From Fulvia fulva (taxonomy: Eukaryota; Ascomycota; Dothideomycetes; Mycosphaerellales; Mycosphaerellaceae), in the NCBI RefSeq assembly GCF_020509005.1, contig NC_063013.1, forward strand, positions 3,286,001-3,350,000: a DNA stretch of 64,000 nucleotides, written 5' to 3'. This document shows, one piece after another, positions 21,455 to 31,800 of the stretch. The position numbers and the translations under genes are program-made. Numbering within the stretch: the first letter of the stretch is position 1; every line of letters starts with the position of its first letter. The notes under the pieces were generated by a model that was given only the letters and a program-made list of their open reading frames with translations, was not told the origin of the DNA and made no database searches.

Positions 21455-21867
21455 GTATTAGCTGCAACGCGATGCAGCACACTTGTGACATGAGCTTTAA
21501 GGGCGTATTGGTATGATGGCATGTAAGTGTTGACAGCAGATGTCTGTTAATAGACCTGAGCTGCAGACGCTTCCATTGCAATGGAACCATTCTTGTCGTG
21601 CCACATCTTGAGCACATTGTTTGTGATGACCAGCACTCACTGCACCTCCTGCACGAATAAATGTCGGCTTTTGACATGCAAATCGGTCCGATGCTCGGCA
21701 AATGAACGCCGATGTGGATGCTGTGAAGCGGCACTCCACGTGTGTATCGGTAGGTGGGCACAAGGTAACATCGGACGGCACCATCTACAGCACTCCAGTC
21801 ACATTCATTGAGAATACACTCATCCACTGAACCCATAACCACGCAGCTCCATATCACGGACACCGTC

Positions 21868-23010
21868 ATGCTCATCGCATCAATAGAATACTTCCGCCTC
21901 CCCCCACGATGGCTCTTCGTCAAGATCACCGATGAGAAAGGCAACTATGGCTGGGGCGAAGCCAGCCTCGAAGGCCACACCGAAGCCGTCGAAGGCTGCC
22001 TCGACTCCTTCAGCGAACGCTTCGTAGGCCAAGAAGCCGACGACATCGAGCACATCTGGCAGCTCGGATACCGCATGGGCTTCTACCGCGGCGGCCCTGT
22101 CATCATGAGCGCACTCTCCGGTATCGACATCGCCCTCTGGGATCTCAAAGCAAGGAAGTTAGGACTCCCGATCTATCAACTCCTCGGTGGTAAGCTGAGG
22201 ACGAAGTTAAAGGTCTATGCGTGGATTGGTGGTGACAGGCCGAATGATGTGGAGGTTATGGCGAGGGCGAGGTTGGAGCAGGGCTTTCAGGCTGTGAAGA
22301 TGAATGCTACGGAGGATCTGGGGTGGCTGGATTCTCCTTCGCAGTTGGATGCTTGTTTGGAGCGGGTGAGGACTGTGAGGAGGTTGGGGCTTGATGCGGG
22401 TGTTGATTTTCATGGTCGTGTGCATCGGCCGATGGCGAAGCAGCTTGCGAAGCTTCTGGAGCCGGAGCGGTTGTTGTTCATTGAGGAGCCTTTACTGTCG
22501 GAGAATATTGAGGGGATTCAGGAGTTGTCACGCTCTGTGAGTATGCCCATCGCACTCGGCGAACGTCTTCACAGCCGCTGGGACGTCAAACCCTTCCTCG
22601 AGCAACGCTGCGTAGACATCCTCCAACCAGACATCTGCCACTGCGGCGGCATCTCCGAGACCCTCCGCATCGCGCGCATGGCCGAGGCATACGATGTCGC
22701 TCTAGCACCTCATTGTCCGCTTGGTCCGATCGCGCTGGCCGCAAGCGTGCAGGTCGACGCTGTTTGCTCCAACTTCGCCATTCAGGAAATGCCACTGGGT
22801 ATTCACTATAACATTGGGGGATCCGATTTGACGAGCTACACAAAGAACCCTGAAGTGTGGAATGTGCAGGATGGCATGATTGAGTTGATGCAGGGCCCTG
22901 GGCTAGGGATTGAGATTGATGAGGAGCAGGTCCGAGCTGCGGCGAAGAATGTCAAGGCGTGGCGGAGTCCGGTGTTTTATGGGCCTGGTGGTGAGATTAG
23001 AGAATGGTGA
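21868..23010 (+). CDS. Mandelate racemase/muconate-lactonising superfamily dehydratase, D-galactonate dehydratase-like
   Basis: 380 residues from the ATG at 21868 (MLIASIEYFRLPPRW), preferred over an in-frame ATG at 21808 because family members start a few residues before the RLPPRW strand. Enolase-superfamily dehydratases remove water from sugar acids with Mg2+. Visible landmarks: N-terminal capping domain (GWGEASLEG), SGIDIALWDLKAR, metal ligands Asp near 180 with catalytic His near 182 (VDFHGR), Glu near 206 (FIEEPLL), Glu near 232 (LGERLHSRW), and catalytic His near 282 (APHCPLGP). This set, with His after the first Asp, fits galactonate dehydratase more than racemases. No intron and no stop. 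The 5' and 3' thirds differ in third-position G+C from the middle third, visible as CTC/CGC-rich against GTT/GAT-rich codons. Exact substrate is inference. Confidence 0.88.
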   Translation: MLIASIEYFRLPPRWLFVKITDEKGNYGWGEASLEGHTEAVEGCLDSFSERFVGQEADDIEHIWQLGYRMGFYRGGPVIMSALSGIDIALWDLKARKLGLPIYQLLGGKLRTKLKVYAWIGGDRPNDVEVMARARLEQGFQAVKMNATEDLGWLDSPSQLDACLERVRTVRRLGLDAGVDFHGRVHRPMAKQLAKLLEPERLLFIEEPLLSENIEGIQELSRSVSMPIALGERLHSRWDVKPFLEQRCVDILQPDICHCGGISETLRIARMAEAYDVALAPHCPLGPIALAASVQVDAVCSNFAIQEMPLGIHYNIGGSDLTSYTKNPEVWNVQDGMIELMQGPGLGIEIDEEQVRAAAKNVKAWRSPVFYGPGGEIREW

Positions 23011-23399
23011 TTGAGATGTGGCGCATCGCTCAAGGGCTGTCGACAAAGTTCGTTGCCGCCGAGCGCGTCGTCGTCTTCACTGAAAACACCGATGCTTGAA
23101 TCTGCCGGCGTGCTAAAGCGATGCAACGATTGTAGCGACCTGCGCGAAGCGCTCGCGCGATGCTATATCATTATCGAATCGCTAGGTCTTTTAGCTTAGT
23201 ACGCTTGGGATGCAAAAGCCCAGTCGTCACAATGGTCCAAGTGGCAATTAATTCCGTCTACAGCCCTTGGCTGTCTTCCCTAATGATTCGACGTTAAAGA
23301 GCGATTTGAATACTCGTCAAACACATTTCCGCCTGCAAATGGCACCATTATCGGCTACGCCACACTGACAACTCAAGCATAAGGCTTCAAACATTTACT
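23011..23399. other. Intergenic, about 390 bp
   Basis: 3' flank of the dehydratase and 5' flank of the small membrane-protein frame. A 62-codon frame at 23011-23199 looks accidental. Nothing else seen. Confidence 0.4.
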
Positions 23400-23747
23400 A
23401 TGAAGCTCAAGCGACCCGTACGATTCAGAAAACACAAGATCAAACCACCTGAAGTAGACAACCCGCCTCCTGCAGCTGATTACCCACCCAAGGAGTCCTC
23501 GACGGCCGGTACAGACCCCTCGCCAGGGCACTCGCTACTTCACCTGCTATGCTACGCCGCCTTTGCGCTACTATTAGCTTGTCTGGGCTACACAGTCTGC
23601 ATCACCCTCCCTTTGCTCGCCGTTTGCGCGTTCAGCATATGCTGGCTACATATGATGCCTGTTGACGAGACAGAGAGCGAGGACGAGCCGAGGGATTGTT
23701 CGAACGGGGGAACAGGCGCGAACAGGTCTTTCCCGAGTCCAATGTGA
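23400..23747 (+). CDS. Small hypothetical membrane protein (115 aa)
   Basis: Single frame with a basic N-terminus (MKLKRPVRFRKHK), a proline-rich linker (about residues 17-42), a long hydrophobic region at about 44-84 (LLHLLCYAAFALLLACLG and LLAVCAFSICWLHMM) that could be one long or two short membrane helices, and an acidic polar tail. Basic N-terminus and acidic C-terminus flanking hydrophobic segments is a pattern seldom produced by chance frames, but no homologue is recognised. The antisense frames overlapping its 3' half are judged spurious. Confidence 0.45.
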   Translation: MKLKRPVRFRKHKIKPPEVDNPPPAADYPPKESSTAGTDPSPGHSLLHLLCYAAFALLLACLGYTVCITLPLLAVCAFSICWLHMMPVDETESEDEPRDCSNGGTGANRSFPSPM

Positions 23748-23988
23748 CAACAGACTGCTGTCATAGTTCTGAGGAATAGCGAAGAGGGTAGCGAGCACAG
23801 TGGGACGCAATGGCAAGGTGTCGTGAAGTAGTCTCTGTTCGAGCACATGGATTAAGCTATTCAAATCTCTCTGAGATCATGTTCATACAGTAGCAGTGAT
23901 GCATGCTTATGCTTCTATGCAATTGACCTGACATGATTCATGTCACGCTTGACTGCCAGTAGCCATCAATCAACGATACGAACAGTGA
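23748..23988. other. Convergent 3' intergenic region
   Basis: 240 bp between the converging ends of the small membrane-protein gene and the WD40 gene; should contain both 3'-UTRs. Confidence 0.4.
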
Positions 23989-26070
23989 TCACCCCTCCTC
24001 TTCGTCCCACTCCAGCCTTACATCTGCCCATCCAGATCTCCAGCGTCCGCCACCGACTTCACCCATGCCTCTTAGCTCTCTAGCCTTGGCGGCATCTTCG
24101 CGCCAACAACGAGCGGAGAAGTCGTCACTGACAGTGATCAAATTGCCATTCGTCGTCCAGGCTAGAGATGTGACTTCTTTGTTGTGAGCTCGCACCAATG
24201 CTGTGCCATGTTCGTGCACCTGCAGGCCAGTAGATGGGGTGGTACCCGAAGAGCGCGGGAATGATGGCGCTGCAGTCGGCAGGTCATCTTCATCTTCCTC
24301 GGCATCCTCGTAGATCCGCTCAGGCTTGGGAAGATGTCGCTCATCTGTCGGGAAGAGTATTGGACATTTGTCAGTATTGCCGACAGCCAGCATCTCGCCG
24401 TGGTCACCCTTTGCTGGTCGGATCGCCGCCTTGATGTAGAATGTGCCGATGCGGAGGTTCGGGTGCCTGAAGCCGTACAGAGGACCAAGGCCAGCCTTTG
24501 GGTCTTTCATCATTCGTCGTCTGCTAGGTCCAGACGACATTTCCGGAACGTAGCCAAGCGCAAGTTGGTTCGTCGAGTACGCGTAGACTGTAGCGTCTCG
24601 ACAGACAGTGTATAGTCTAGCGCCGTCGCCCGAAAGTGCCATTGAATTGATGCCGTAGTGTCTTGTGCCTCGATGCGTTTCGGGTAGTGGTGTGCTTGCC
24701 AAAGGCGATGCGTTTCGCTGACCGAATCCAGCATTTCGCAGGTCCCAGATCTTGACGGACGCATTGACTTCGCTAGCCGTCACAATCAAGTGTGACCGGC
24801 CATGTGGCAGGTGCTGGAAGGATGTAATCGATAGCTCGTTCCGCTCGTCCATTTCGTACTTTCGAGTGGTTGACCTGTGTCCATAGCCCACGTGCAGTTC
24901 TTGGCTTGTCATGGTCTGCGGCTCCATTTCTTCTCCTCGATCTACGCCGTCGCGAAAGCTCTGCACAGCTGACCTGCCACTCGCTCTCAGATCCCACAGC
25001 CGTACTGTTCCATCTCTTGCACTCGTCGTGACCATGTTGTCGTTCCCGGGTTGAAAGCGGACCTGCTTGACACTGCTCTGATGGCCCTGCAAGATACTAA
25101 CAGTTTGCTGTGAGTACATGTCCACAACACGTGCAGTCTGATCACCACTTGCGGTAGCCAGCACGTAGTCATCGGAGCAGAACGCAATATCCATCACTGC
25201 ATTGTGATGCACTCGGAATTTGACGTGGCTGGCGCTGAATTGTGCAGAAGACGCAGAATCGATCAGTCGTACACTGCCTTCCTCATCGCCGACCGCTATG
25301 AGTGAATTCGTGTTACACGCTGCCGTACAGAAGGGTAAAGCTGCCCCTCGGAATGGGTGCATGTCACTTGGTGTCGTAACGAAGTTGGCAGTCTCAGCCC
25401 GTGCATCCACCGCGTGGTCCACACCTCTAAGTCCTCGGGAGTTGGCATCATATCCTCCAAAGCTTCGCTCCAGTAACCTTCGTGACCGTCCAGGTTCTCG
25501 CAGTCGGCGTATTGGTTTCGGAAACGGCTTGAGTTTTTCGAAAAGTTCGGGAAGGGTGTCTGCTTCAGAGATGGTGGGAGACCCGGGTACCTGGTCGTGG
25601 AATACGGGAAGCTCTCTCGTAGCTTGCACATGCTCGAGGGGAGATGACTGGGGTGGCGAGCTTGGCAGGTCTGTAGATATCTTTCGACGTTTGAAAAGCC
25701 TTTCAGCAGTGCCATCGTCCTCGACCTTTGGAGTGAAGTCGTCCTGATGATTCAAGCCAGTACGTCTGCAGTTCGAGCCGTTCCTGGTAATGTCCTGCAG
25801 CTGTCGGCCGGCTTTGCTCTGGCGACCAGCTCGAGTCGACATCGAGCTTCGTGGCGTGAAGAACTTGGTGAACCTCTTAGGCGTGACTGTGGGAGGCTTC
25901 TTGATCTTGGGGATGTGTAGGAGGTTTCCAGAGAAGTCCTGGAATGTCGGAGGAGAGGAAGCTGGTGGCGTAGGCATCTGGTTCTCTTGCTCGAACTGCA
26001 TCTTGTGCTTCGAATGGCAAACTATGCCACTGTCTTGGGAGGACATGGGCGGTGGCGGCATATCTGTCAT
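23989..26070 (-). CDS. WD40-repeat protein, Cdt2/DTL-like substrate receptor of CRL4 ubiquitin ligase
   Basis: 693 residues, no intron. The first 230 residues are disordered and rich in Pro/Ser and basic patches (LFKRRKIS near 125-132, likely nuclear). WD repeats run from about 255 to the end: SLIAVGDEEGSVRLID, HHNAVMDIAFCSDDYVLATA with SGDQTARVVD, GHQSSVKQVRFQPG with ARDGTVRLWDLR, then VNASVKIWDLRN and a last repeat HNKEVTSLAWTTNGN...CW. The H-NAV-D-A-SDD-LATASGDQTARV-D and ARDG-RLWDLR sequences are characteristic of Cdt2/denticleless, which delivers Cdt1 and related PCNA-bound proteins to Cul4-Ddb1. One WD signature has Val in place of Trp (ARVVD). A PKRFTKFF segment at 64-71 resembles a PCNA-binding motif lacking Gln. 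Divergent from RRP5 with 309 bp between starts. Confidence 0.75.
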   Translation of the reverse strand: MTDMPPPPMSSQDSGIVCHSKHKMQFEQENQMPTPPASSPPTFQDFSGNLLHIPKIKKPPTVTPKRFTKFFTPRSSMSTRAGRQSKAGRQLQDITRNGSNCRRTGLNHQDDFTPKVEDDGTAERLFKRRKISTDLPSSPPQSSPLEHVQATRELPVFHDQVPGSPTISEADTLPELFEKLKPFPKPIRRLREPGRSRRLLERSFGGYDANSRGLRGVDHAVDARAETANFVTTPSDMHPFRGAALPFCTAACNTNSLIAVGDEEGSVRLIDSASSAQFSASHVKFRVHHNAVMDIAFCSDDYVLATASGDQTARVVDMYSQQTVSILQGHQSSVKQVRFQPGNDNMVTTSARDGTVRLWDLRASGRSAVQSFRDGVDRGEEMEPQTMTSQELHVGYGHRSTTRKYEMDERNELSITSFQHLPHGRSHLIVTASEVNASVKIWDLRNAGFGQRNASPLASTPLPETHRGTRHYGINSMALSGDGARLYTVCRDATVYAYSTNQLALGYVPEMSSGPSRRRMMKDPKAGLGPLYGFRHPNLRIGTFYIKAAIRPAKGDHGEMLAVGNTDKCPILFPTDERHLPKPERIYEDAEEDEDDLPTAAPSFPRSSGTTPSTGLQVHEHGTALVRAHNKEVTSLAWTTNGNLITVSDDFSARCWREDAAKARELRGMGEVGGGRWRSGWADVRLEWDEEEG

Positions 26071-26379
26071 GGTATCGAGTCGTCGCTAGTGGAAGACAAT
26101 AGATGCATGCATGAAGAAGACAGAAGACGGACAGATGCAGGACAATGGGGATGCGGATGCGATGCAGAAGCAGATGTAATGTAGGAGGAGGTGGAAGAAT
26201 GGGTGGCACGCGTAAAGTGCAGTCGCGACTTCCTCCAGACGCGATCTGGTTACATAATAAACTGCGGACCCTGGTCAAGCCAAACCTTATTCAGAATTTC
26301 CAGATCTCGAAGTTTTGTCGAGTGCATTGGAGTGCCGCATACTGTAACAGCATTATCTCTGTCGCATTCACTTGTCGAC
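26071..26379. promoter_or_regulatory. Bidirectional promoter region between WD40 gene and RRP5
   Basis: 309 bp separate the two divergent start codons. The stretch includes a purine-rich part next to the WD40 start and pyrimidine-richer sequence next to RRP5. No specific factor site is claimed. Confidence 0.5.
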
Positions 26380-29300
26380 ATGGCGCCTGTAAAGAGAAAG
26401 GCTGTAGCTGACGAGCGGCCGAGTAAGAAGGCCAAGTCTGCAGACGACAAGGAGGACGTCAAGGAGCAGAAGCCGCGGAAGTCGCAGGATGGCGAGAAGA
26501 GAGAGCCCAAATCTGCGCTGAAGTCGATCTTGCAGCAGGAGGAGAGGGCATTTCCACGTGGCGGCGCAGGTGTATTGACGCCGATCGAGCGGAAGCAGAT
26601 TCAGGCACAGGCCGAGCGCGATGTGCTGATTGAGGAGGAAGGCGGCGTTGCGAATGCTGCCGACGAAGACGGAGAGCTGTTCGATGAAGAAGCTGCGGCG
26701 CCGGCGAAGAAGAAACAGAAGAAGAAGCGGGATGGGGAGAAGGGCGACAAGAAGGTGAAGATCACTGAAGTGCGCAAGGAAGGTCTCGGCTACAAGAATC
26801 TGGTGGTCGGCAGCTCAGTGCTGGGGCGTGTGACAGCCATCACCGGACGAGATGTTGCATTGGCTCTACCGAACAACCTGACAGGATTCGCGCCCATACT
26901 GTCTGTCTCCGAACGACTCACATCCCGCATCGAACGCGTACTAGCGAGCGACGAGAAGCCCGAGGACGAGGACGACGAAGATGTGGACCTCAAGCAGTTG
27001 TTCTATGTTGGCCAATGGCTGAGAGCTTCGATCACGGCGATGGGTACAGAGCCGAAGGACGGCAGCAAAAGCAAGAAGCACATCGAGCTGTCGCTGGATC
27101 CGGTTTCGGTCAATGGCGCTCTTGGCGAAGAGAATGTGGTCCCCAACAGCACAGTCCAGGCCGCTGTCCGCAGTGTCGAGGACCATGGTATTGTCATGGA
27201 CCTTGGCCTATCGGACAATACTGTCAAAGGCTTCGTCAGCAAGAAGGCTCTTGGATCCGCGTACAGTCTCGACCAAGTCCAAGAAGGCCAGGTCATGCTT
27301 TGTCTCGTCACGGGCAAGGCGAGCAATGGAAAGGTGATCAACCTGACACTGGACCCAAGCAAGTTCTCGATCGCAGCAAGAGAAGGCAAAGACAAGGACA
27401 AGCTGCCACTTGTTGGTGAAGCGCCTAGTGTAGATGCCTTCCTACCAGGTACGGCGGTTGATGTGCTGGTCACAGAGACTGGTCCCAAGGGTATCGCCGG
27501 CAAGATCATGGGCATGCTGGACGTCACATCAGACGTGGTTCACTCCGGCGCTGGCAGTGTTACCGACATGAACAAGAAACACAAAGTGGGATCAAAGGTG
27601 AAGGCTCGTGTCATATTCTCCATACCCCAGGACGATGGCGCTCGCAAAGTGGGAGTTTCACTTCTCTCGCAACTGGTTGGTTTGACTCCACCAACTTCGA
27701 AGCTCGGCGTAGCTGCTTCTTCCAAGACGAAGACAGAGGCGAACGAGCTGAGCCAACCACTTGCGCCCTCTTCAATTGTCGACGATGCAAAGGTCACAAG
27801 CGTTGTTGCTGACCGAGGAATCTTCATGGACCTCACCGATGGCAGGAAGGCTTATGCACACATCTCGCAGCTGTCAGACAGCAAAACCGATTCTATATCG
27901 ACGACTGGACCATTCAAGCCAGAGAGTACACACAAGGCCAGGATTCTTTCATACAACCCCGTGGACAACATCTACTACGTGTCCTTGAAGAAGTCAATCC
28001 TCGGCCAGACCTTCCTTCGCCTCGAAGACTTGCCCGTGGGTGATATCGTCACCGGCACCGTGGACAAGCTCATTCTCGGCGGCAAGAGTGGTGTGACTGG
28101 TGTGCTCGTCAAGCTTAGCGACAGCATTACTGGGCTGGTCCCTGAGATGCACCTGAGCGATGCTCACTTGTCGCATCCAGAGCGCAAGTTCCGAGAAGGA
28201 TTGCCCCTAAAGGGCAGAATACTGTCAGTTGACACGGAAAAACGACACGTGCGTGTCACGCTGAAGAAGTCACTGGTAGAAGACTCAGCCACTGTATGGA
28301 AGGACTACAGCGGTTTGCAGCCCGGAATGGAGAGCAAAGGAACTATTGTGAGCTTACTGCCACATGGTGCTGCAGTGCAATTCTATGGTCCTGTCAGAGC
28401 TTGGCTACCTGTCGCGGAGATGAGTGAAACATTCATTGAGAAACCAGAGAAGCACTTCCGACTTGGCCAGACGGTGACCGTCAAAGTGCTGTCCGTCAGC
28501 CCAGAGACCCAAGAAATGAAGGTGACTTGCAAGGACAGCAGCACTTTTGACGACGAGCAACAGACTGCTTGGGATGAAGCATCTGGAGGTCAACTCGTCA
28601 GTGCCACAGTCTCGGAGAAGCTCGCAGATAGCATTGCGGTGGATCTGGATAGTGGTATTCGAGGAACCATCAGAATCGGACATGTACTGGACGGCTCAGC
28701 CAGTAAGGCAGAGAAAGAGCTGAAGCGCATTCGAGTTGGGCAGAAGCTTACGAATCTGCTTGTACTGAATAAGCAGGATCGCAGCCACACCGTCGTCCTG
28801 AGCAACAAGCCTTCGATGGTCGAAGATACAAAGACGGGCGCCTTGATCAAGTCATTCGCTGACGCTCGCCAGGGCAAGAGAGTGCATGGGTTTGTCCGAA
28901 ATATCACACCCGAGGGCGTGTACGTCGAGTTTGCAAATGGCGTTGTCGGGCTTGTACCGAAGACCCAGATCTTGGCGGATCTCCTGACACAACCCAGTTT
29001 TGGTTTGAGGAAAGATCAGACTGTCGTTGCGTATGTTACTGGTACGGACGATATCCACGAGCGATTCATTCTGAGCATGCGTGAGCAAGCTGCCACGAAC
29101 GGCCTAGCGACAAAGGTCAAGCCAGCAGCGGTCGAGCAAGCAGGGAACCCCGTGGACACTTCAATCAGCTCGTTGGCTGACATCACGCTCGGCAGGGTTG
29201 TGAAAGCGCGCATTGTGTCCATCAAGGCCACACAGATCAACGTCCGCCTTGCTGATAACGTCCGAGGTCGCATAGACGTGAGCGAAGCTTTCGACTCATG

Positions 29301-31800
29301 GGACGAGATCACCAACAAGGCAGCACCTCTCCAGAAGTTCAAGCAAAATGAGATCGTCGACGTCAAGGTGCTCGGTATCCACGATGCTCGTAACCATCGC
29401 TTCCTTCCTATCAGCCACAGACAAGGCAAGGTTCCTGTCTTCGAACTCTCTGCCAAGAAGTCAAGAGTGGACGCTTGGGACGAATCGTTACTTGGTCTGG
29501 ACTCAGTCAAACCTGGCTCGACACATCTGGCGTTCGTCAACAACCATGGCGATAACTGTGTATGGGTCAACTTATCACCGAATGTCAGAGGTAGGGTGGC
29601 TCTGATGGATTTGTCTGACGATGTTGGGCAACTGCAGAATGTCGAGAACCGCTTCCGTGTTGGCTGTGCTCTCCGTGTCAAAGTCAAGAGCGTCGACGTG
29701 TCGGCCAACAGGCTCGACCTGACAGCTCGCCAAAACGAGACGTCGGAAGTCAAAACTCTGAAGGATCTGAGGGCAGGCATGGTCATTCCGGCTAGAGTCA
29801 CCAAGACCACAGAGCGACTCGTCAACGTGCAGATTACAGACACCATTGCTGGTGTCGTCCCACTGGCTGAGCTTAGCGACGATTTCGAGCAAGCTAACCC
29901 GGCACAGCACAACAAAAACGATATCGTCAGAGTCTGCGTTCTTGCTGTTGATGCACCCAACAAGAAGATCTTTCTCAGTCTTCGGCCCAGCAAAGTCCTG
30001 TCTTCCAGTCTACCCACCAAAGATGCTCAGGTCAATGACACTGCTAGCCTGAAGGTCGGCGACATCGTGAGAGGTTTTGTCAAGCAAGTGACCGACAAGG
30101 GTGTCTTCATCTCGCTTGGCGCCACAGTTGACGCCCTGGTCCGCATCTCGGATCTTAACGATCGATTCGTCAAAAATTGGAAGAGCCTGCACGAAATTGA
30201 TCAGCTTGTCAAAGGCCGCATCTTGTCCATCGACAACGCTACGAAGCAGGTGCAGATGAGCTTGAAGCAAAGCCACGTTGACGGTAACTACACGCCACCG
30301 CTCTCCATTGATGACCTGAAAGCTGGAGACACAGTCACCGGCAGAGTCCGCAAAGTGGAAGACTTTGGCGCTTTCGTCGACATCGACAATACTCAGCCAA
30401 GACTGTCTGGCCTGTGCCATCGAAGCGAGGTTGCAGCCAGACGGGTGGAGGACGTCAGAAAACTTTACAGCACTGGCGATGTCGTCAAAGCCAAGGTGCT
30501 CAGCGTCGACGTTGAGAACCGCAAGATCAGTCTCGGGCTAAAGGCAAGCTACTTTGACGATGAGGACGAGGAAGAAGACGAGGAAGAAAGCGAGGATGAC
30601 AATGTCGAAATGGACCTCGGTGAGACTGGCGGTGTCGAGGTCGAGGAAGAGAGTGATGCAGAAGGTGGTGTCAACCTCGATGACGTTCAGGACATGGACA
30701 GTGACGAGGACGATGCTGCAGATGGCATGGAGATTGATGACGAACCGGCTGCAAAGTCCACAGGTGGCCTCAAGACCAACGGCTTCGACTGGAACGGGGA
30801 TGTGCTGGATACCAACACCAACGGAGCAGGCTACGAGTCAGAACCCGACACCACCGCGACCAAGAAGCGCAAGCGTAACAAGCCCGAGATCAAGGAAGAT
30901 TTGACTGGCGATCTGGACAAGTACGGCCCACGCAGTGTAAGCGACTTCGAACGACAACTCCTTGGGCAGCCAAACAACTCATCGCTCTGGATCCAATACA
31001 TGGCCTTCCAGATCCAGCTCAGCGAACTTGATGAAGCCCGAAAGATAGCCGAACGTGCCTTGAGGACTATCCACATCCGCGAGACAGAAGAAAAGCTCAA
31101 CGTGTGGGTCGCGTGGCTCAACCTTGAAGTCGAGTATGGCGACGAGGAGCACGTAGACGAAGTCTTCAAGGAAGCTTGCCAAGTTCAAGACTCTCTCGAG
31201 ATGCACGAGAAGCTAGCTTCCATCTACATCAGCTCCGGCCAGCTTGAGAAGGCCGATAACATCTACGAACGTATGATCGGCAACAAGAACTTCAGGGCTG
31301 TGCCGGATGTATGGCTCAACTACGCCACGTTCCTGATGAACGACAAGCATGCTGCAGAACGTGCACGAGCACTTCTCCCCAAGGCCATGCAATCAATCCC
31401 CATGCCAAAACATCGAGACCTAACCGCCGACTTCGCCGCACTCGAGTTCAAAACGAAGCACGGTGACGCCGAGCGTGGACGCACCATCTTCGAGAACATC
31501 CTCGCCGAGTGGCCGAAGTGGTCTGCTGGATGGGACCGCTTCCTAGACCTTGAGCGGTCACGAGTCAGCAGGGCCAAGGACGATGCTGAGAAGAAGGACG
31601 CGATCGACAAAACGAGAGCACTATTCGGGCGTGTGGCTGCGCTGAAGATGAAAAAGAGGCGCGCGAAGTTCGTGTTTAAGAAGTGGTTTGAGTTTGAGGA
31701 GAAGGAGGGGAGTGAGAAGGAGATGGAGAGGGTTAAGGTGTTGGCGAAGGAGTGTCATGAGAGGTTGGCGGCGAAGGGTGAGGAGGCGGATGAGGAGTAG
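26380..31800 (+). CDS. RRP5: rRNA biogenesis protein Rrp5 (PDCD11 homologue)
   Basis: 1806 residues in one exon. The ATG at 26380 (MAPVKRKAVADERPSKK) is chosen over an in-frame ATG at 26191 because the intervening sequence is promoter-like and Rrp5 proteins begin with a basic Lys-rich tail. Rrp5 is a nucleolar RNA-binding factor needed for pre-rRNA cleavages leading to both 18S and 5.8S rRNA. Seen here: basic N-terminal region; about a dozen S1 RNA-binding repeats between residues about 120 and 1390, each with GxxVxGxV...G..G..P...LSD signatures (for example GDTVTGRVRKVEDFGAFVDI); an acidic linker (DDEDEEEDEEESEDD at about 1390); and C-terminal HAT/TPR-like helices from about residue 1530 (LWIQYMAFQIQLSELDEARK, WAGWDRF-like repeats). 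Length fits the fungal family (about 1,700-1,850). Sequence is intact and free of RIP. Confidence 0.95.
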   Translation: MAPVKRKAVADERPSKKAKSADDKEDVKEQKPRKSQDGEKREPKSALKSILQQEERAFPRGGAGVLTPIERKQIQAQAERDVLIEEEGGVANAADEDGELFDEEAAAPAKKKQKKKRDGEKGDKKVKITEVRKEGLGYKNLVVGSSVLGRVTAITGRDVALALPNNLTGFAPILSVSERLTSRIERVLASDEKPEDEDDEDVDLKQLFYVGQWLRASITAMGTEPKDGSKSKKHIELSLDPVSVNGALGEENVVPNSTVQAAVRSVEDHGIVMDLGLSDNTVKGFVSKKALGSAYSLDQVQEGQVMLCLVTGKASNGKVINLTLDPSKFSIAAREGKDKDKLPLVGEAPSVDAFLPGTAVDVLVTETGPKGIAGKIMGMLDVTSDVVHSGAGSVTDMNKKHKVGSKVKARVIFSIPQDDGARKVGVSLLSQLVGLTPPTSKLGVAASSKTKTEANELSQPLAPSSIVDDAKVTSVVADRGIFMDLTDGRKAYAHISQLSDSKTDSISTTGPFKPESTHKARILSYNPVDNIYYVSLKKSILGQTFLRLEDLPVGDIVTGTVDKLILGGKSGVTGVLVKLSDSITGLVPEMHLSDAHLSHPERKFREGLPLKGRILSVDTEKRHVRVTLKKSLVEDSATVWKDYSGLQPGMESKGTIVSLLPHGAAVQFYGPVRAWLPVAEMSETFIEKPEKHFRLGQTVTVKVLSVSPETQEMKVTCKDSSTFDDEQQTAWDEASGGQLVSATVSEKLADSIAVDLDSGIRGTIRIGHVLDGSASKAEKELKRIRVGQKLTNLLVLNKQDRSHTVVLSNKPSMVEDTKTGALIKSFADARQGKRVHGFVRNITPEGVYVEFANGVVGLVPKTQILADLLTQPSFGLRKDQTVVAYVTGTDDIHERFILSMREQAATNGLATKVKPAAVEQAGNPVDTSISSLADITLGRVVKARIVSIKATQINVRLADNVRGRIDVSEAFDSWDEITNKAAPLQKFKQNEIVDVKVLGIHDARNHRFLPISHRQGKVPVFELSAKKSRVDAWDESLLGLDSVKPGSTHLAFVNNHGDNCVWVNLSPNVRGRVALMDLSDDVGQLQNVENRFRVGCALRVKVKSVDVSANRLDLTARQNETSEVKTLKDLRAGMVIPARVTKTTERLVNVQITDTIAGVVPLAELSDDFEQANPAQHNKNDIVRVCVLAVDAPNKKIFLSLRPSKVLSSSLPTKDAQVNDTASLKVGDIVRGFVKQVTDKGVFISLGATVDALVRISDLNDRFVKNWKSLHEIDQLVKGRILSIDNATKQVQMSLKQSHVDGNYTPPLSIDDLKAGDTVTGRVRKVEDFGAFVDIDNTQPRLSGLCHRSEVAARRVEDVRKLYSTGDVVKAKVLSVDVENRKISLGLKASYFDDEDEEEDEEESEDDNVEMDLGETGGVEVEEESDAEGGVNLDDVQDMDSDEDDAADGMEIDDEPAAKSTGGLKTNGFDWNGDVLDTNTNGAGYESEPDTTATKKRKRNKPEIKEDLTGDLDKYGPRSVSDFERQLLGQPNNSSLWIQYMAFQIQLSELDEARKIAERALRTIHIRETEEKLNVWVAWLNLEVEYGDEEHVDEVFKEACQVQDSLEMHEKLASIYISSGQLEKADNIYERMIGNKNFRAVPDVWLNYATFLMNDKHAAERARALLPKAMQSIPMPKHRDLTADFAALEFKTKHGDAERGRTIFENILAEWPKWSAGWDRFLDLERSRVSRAKDDAEKKDAIDKTRALFGRVAALKMKKRRAKFVFKKWFEFEEKEGSEKEMERVKVLAKECHERLAAKGEEADEE

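Noticed and set aside
26191..26379. Upstream in-frame extension of RRP5 (63 codons)
   Set aside because: Sequence lies in the divergent promoter, has no similarity to Rrp5 N-termini, and the ATG at 26380 gives the usual basic start.
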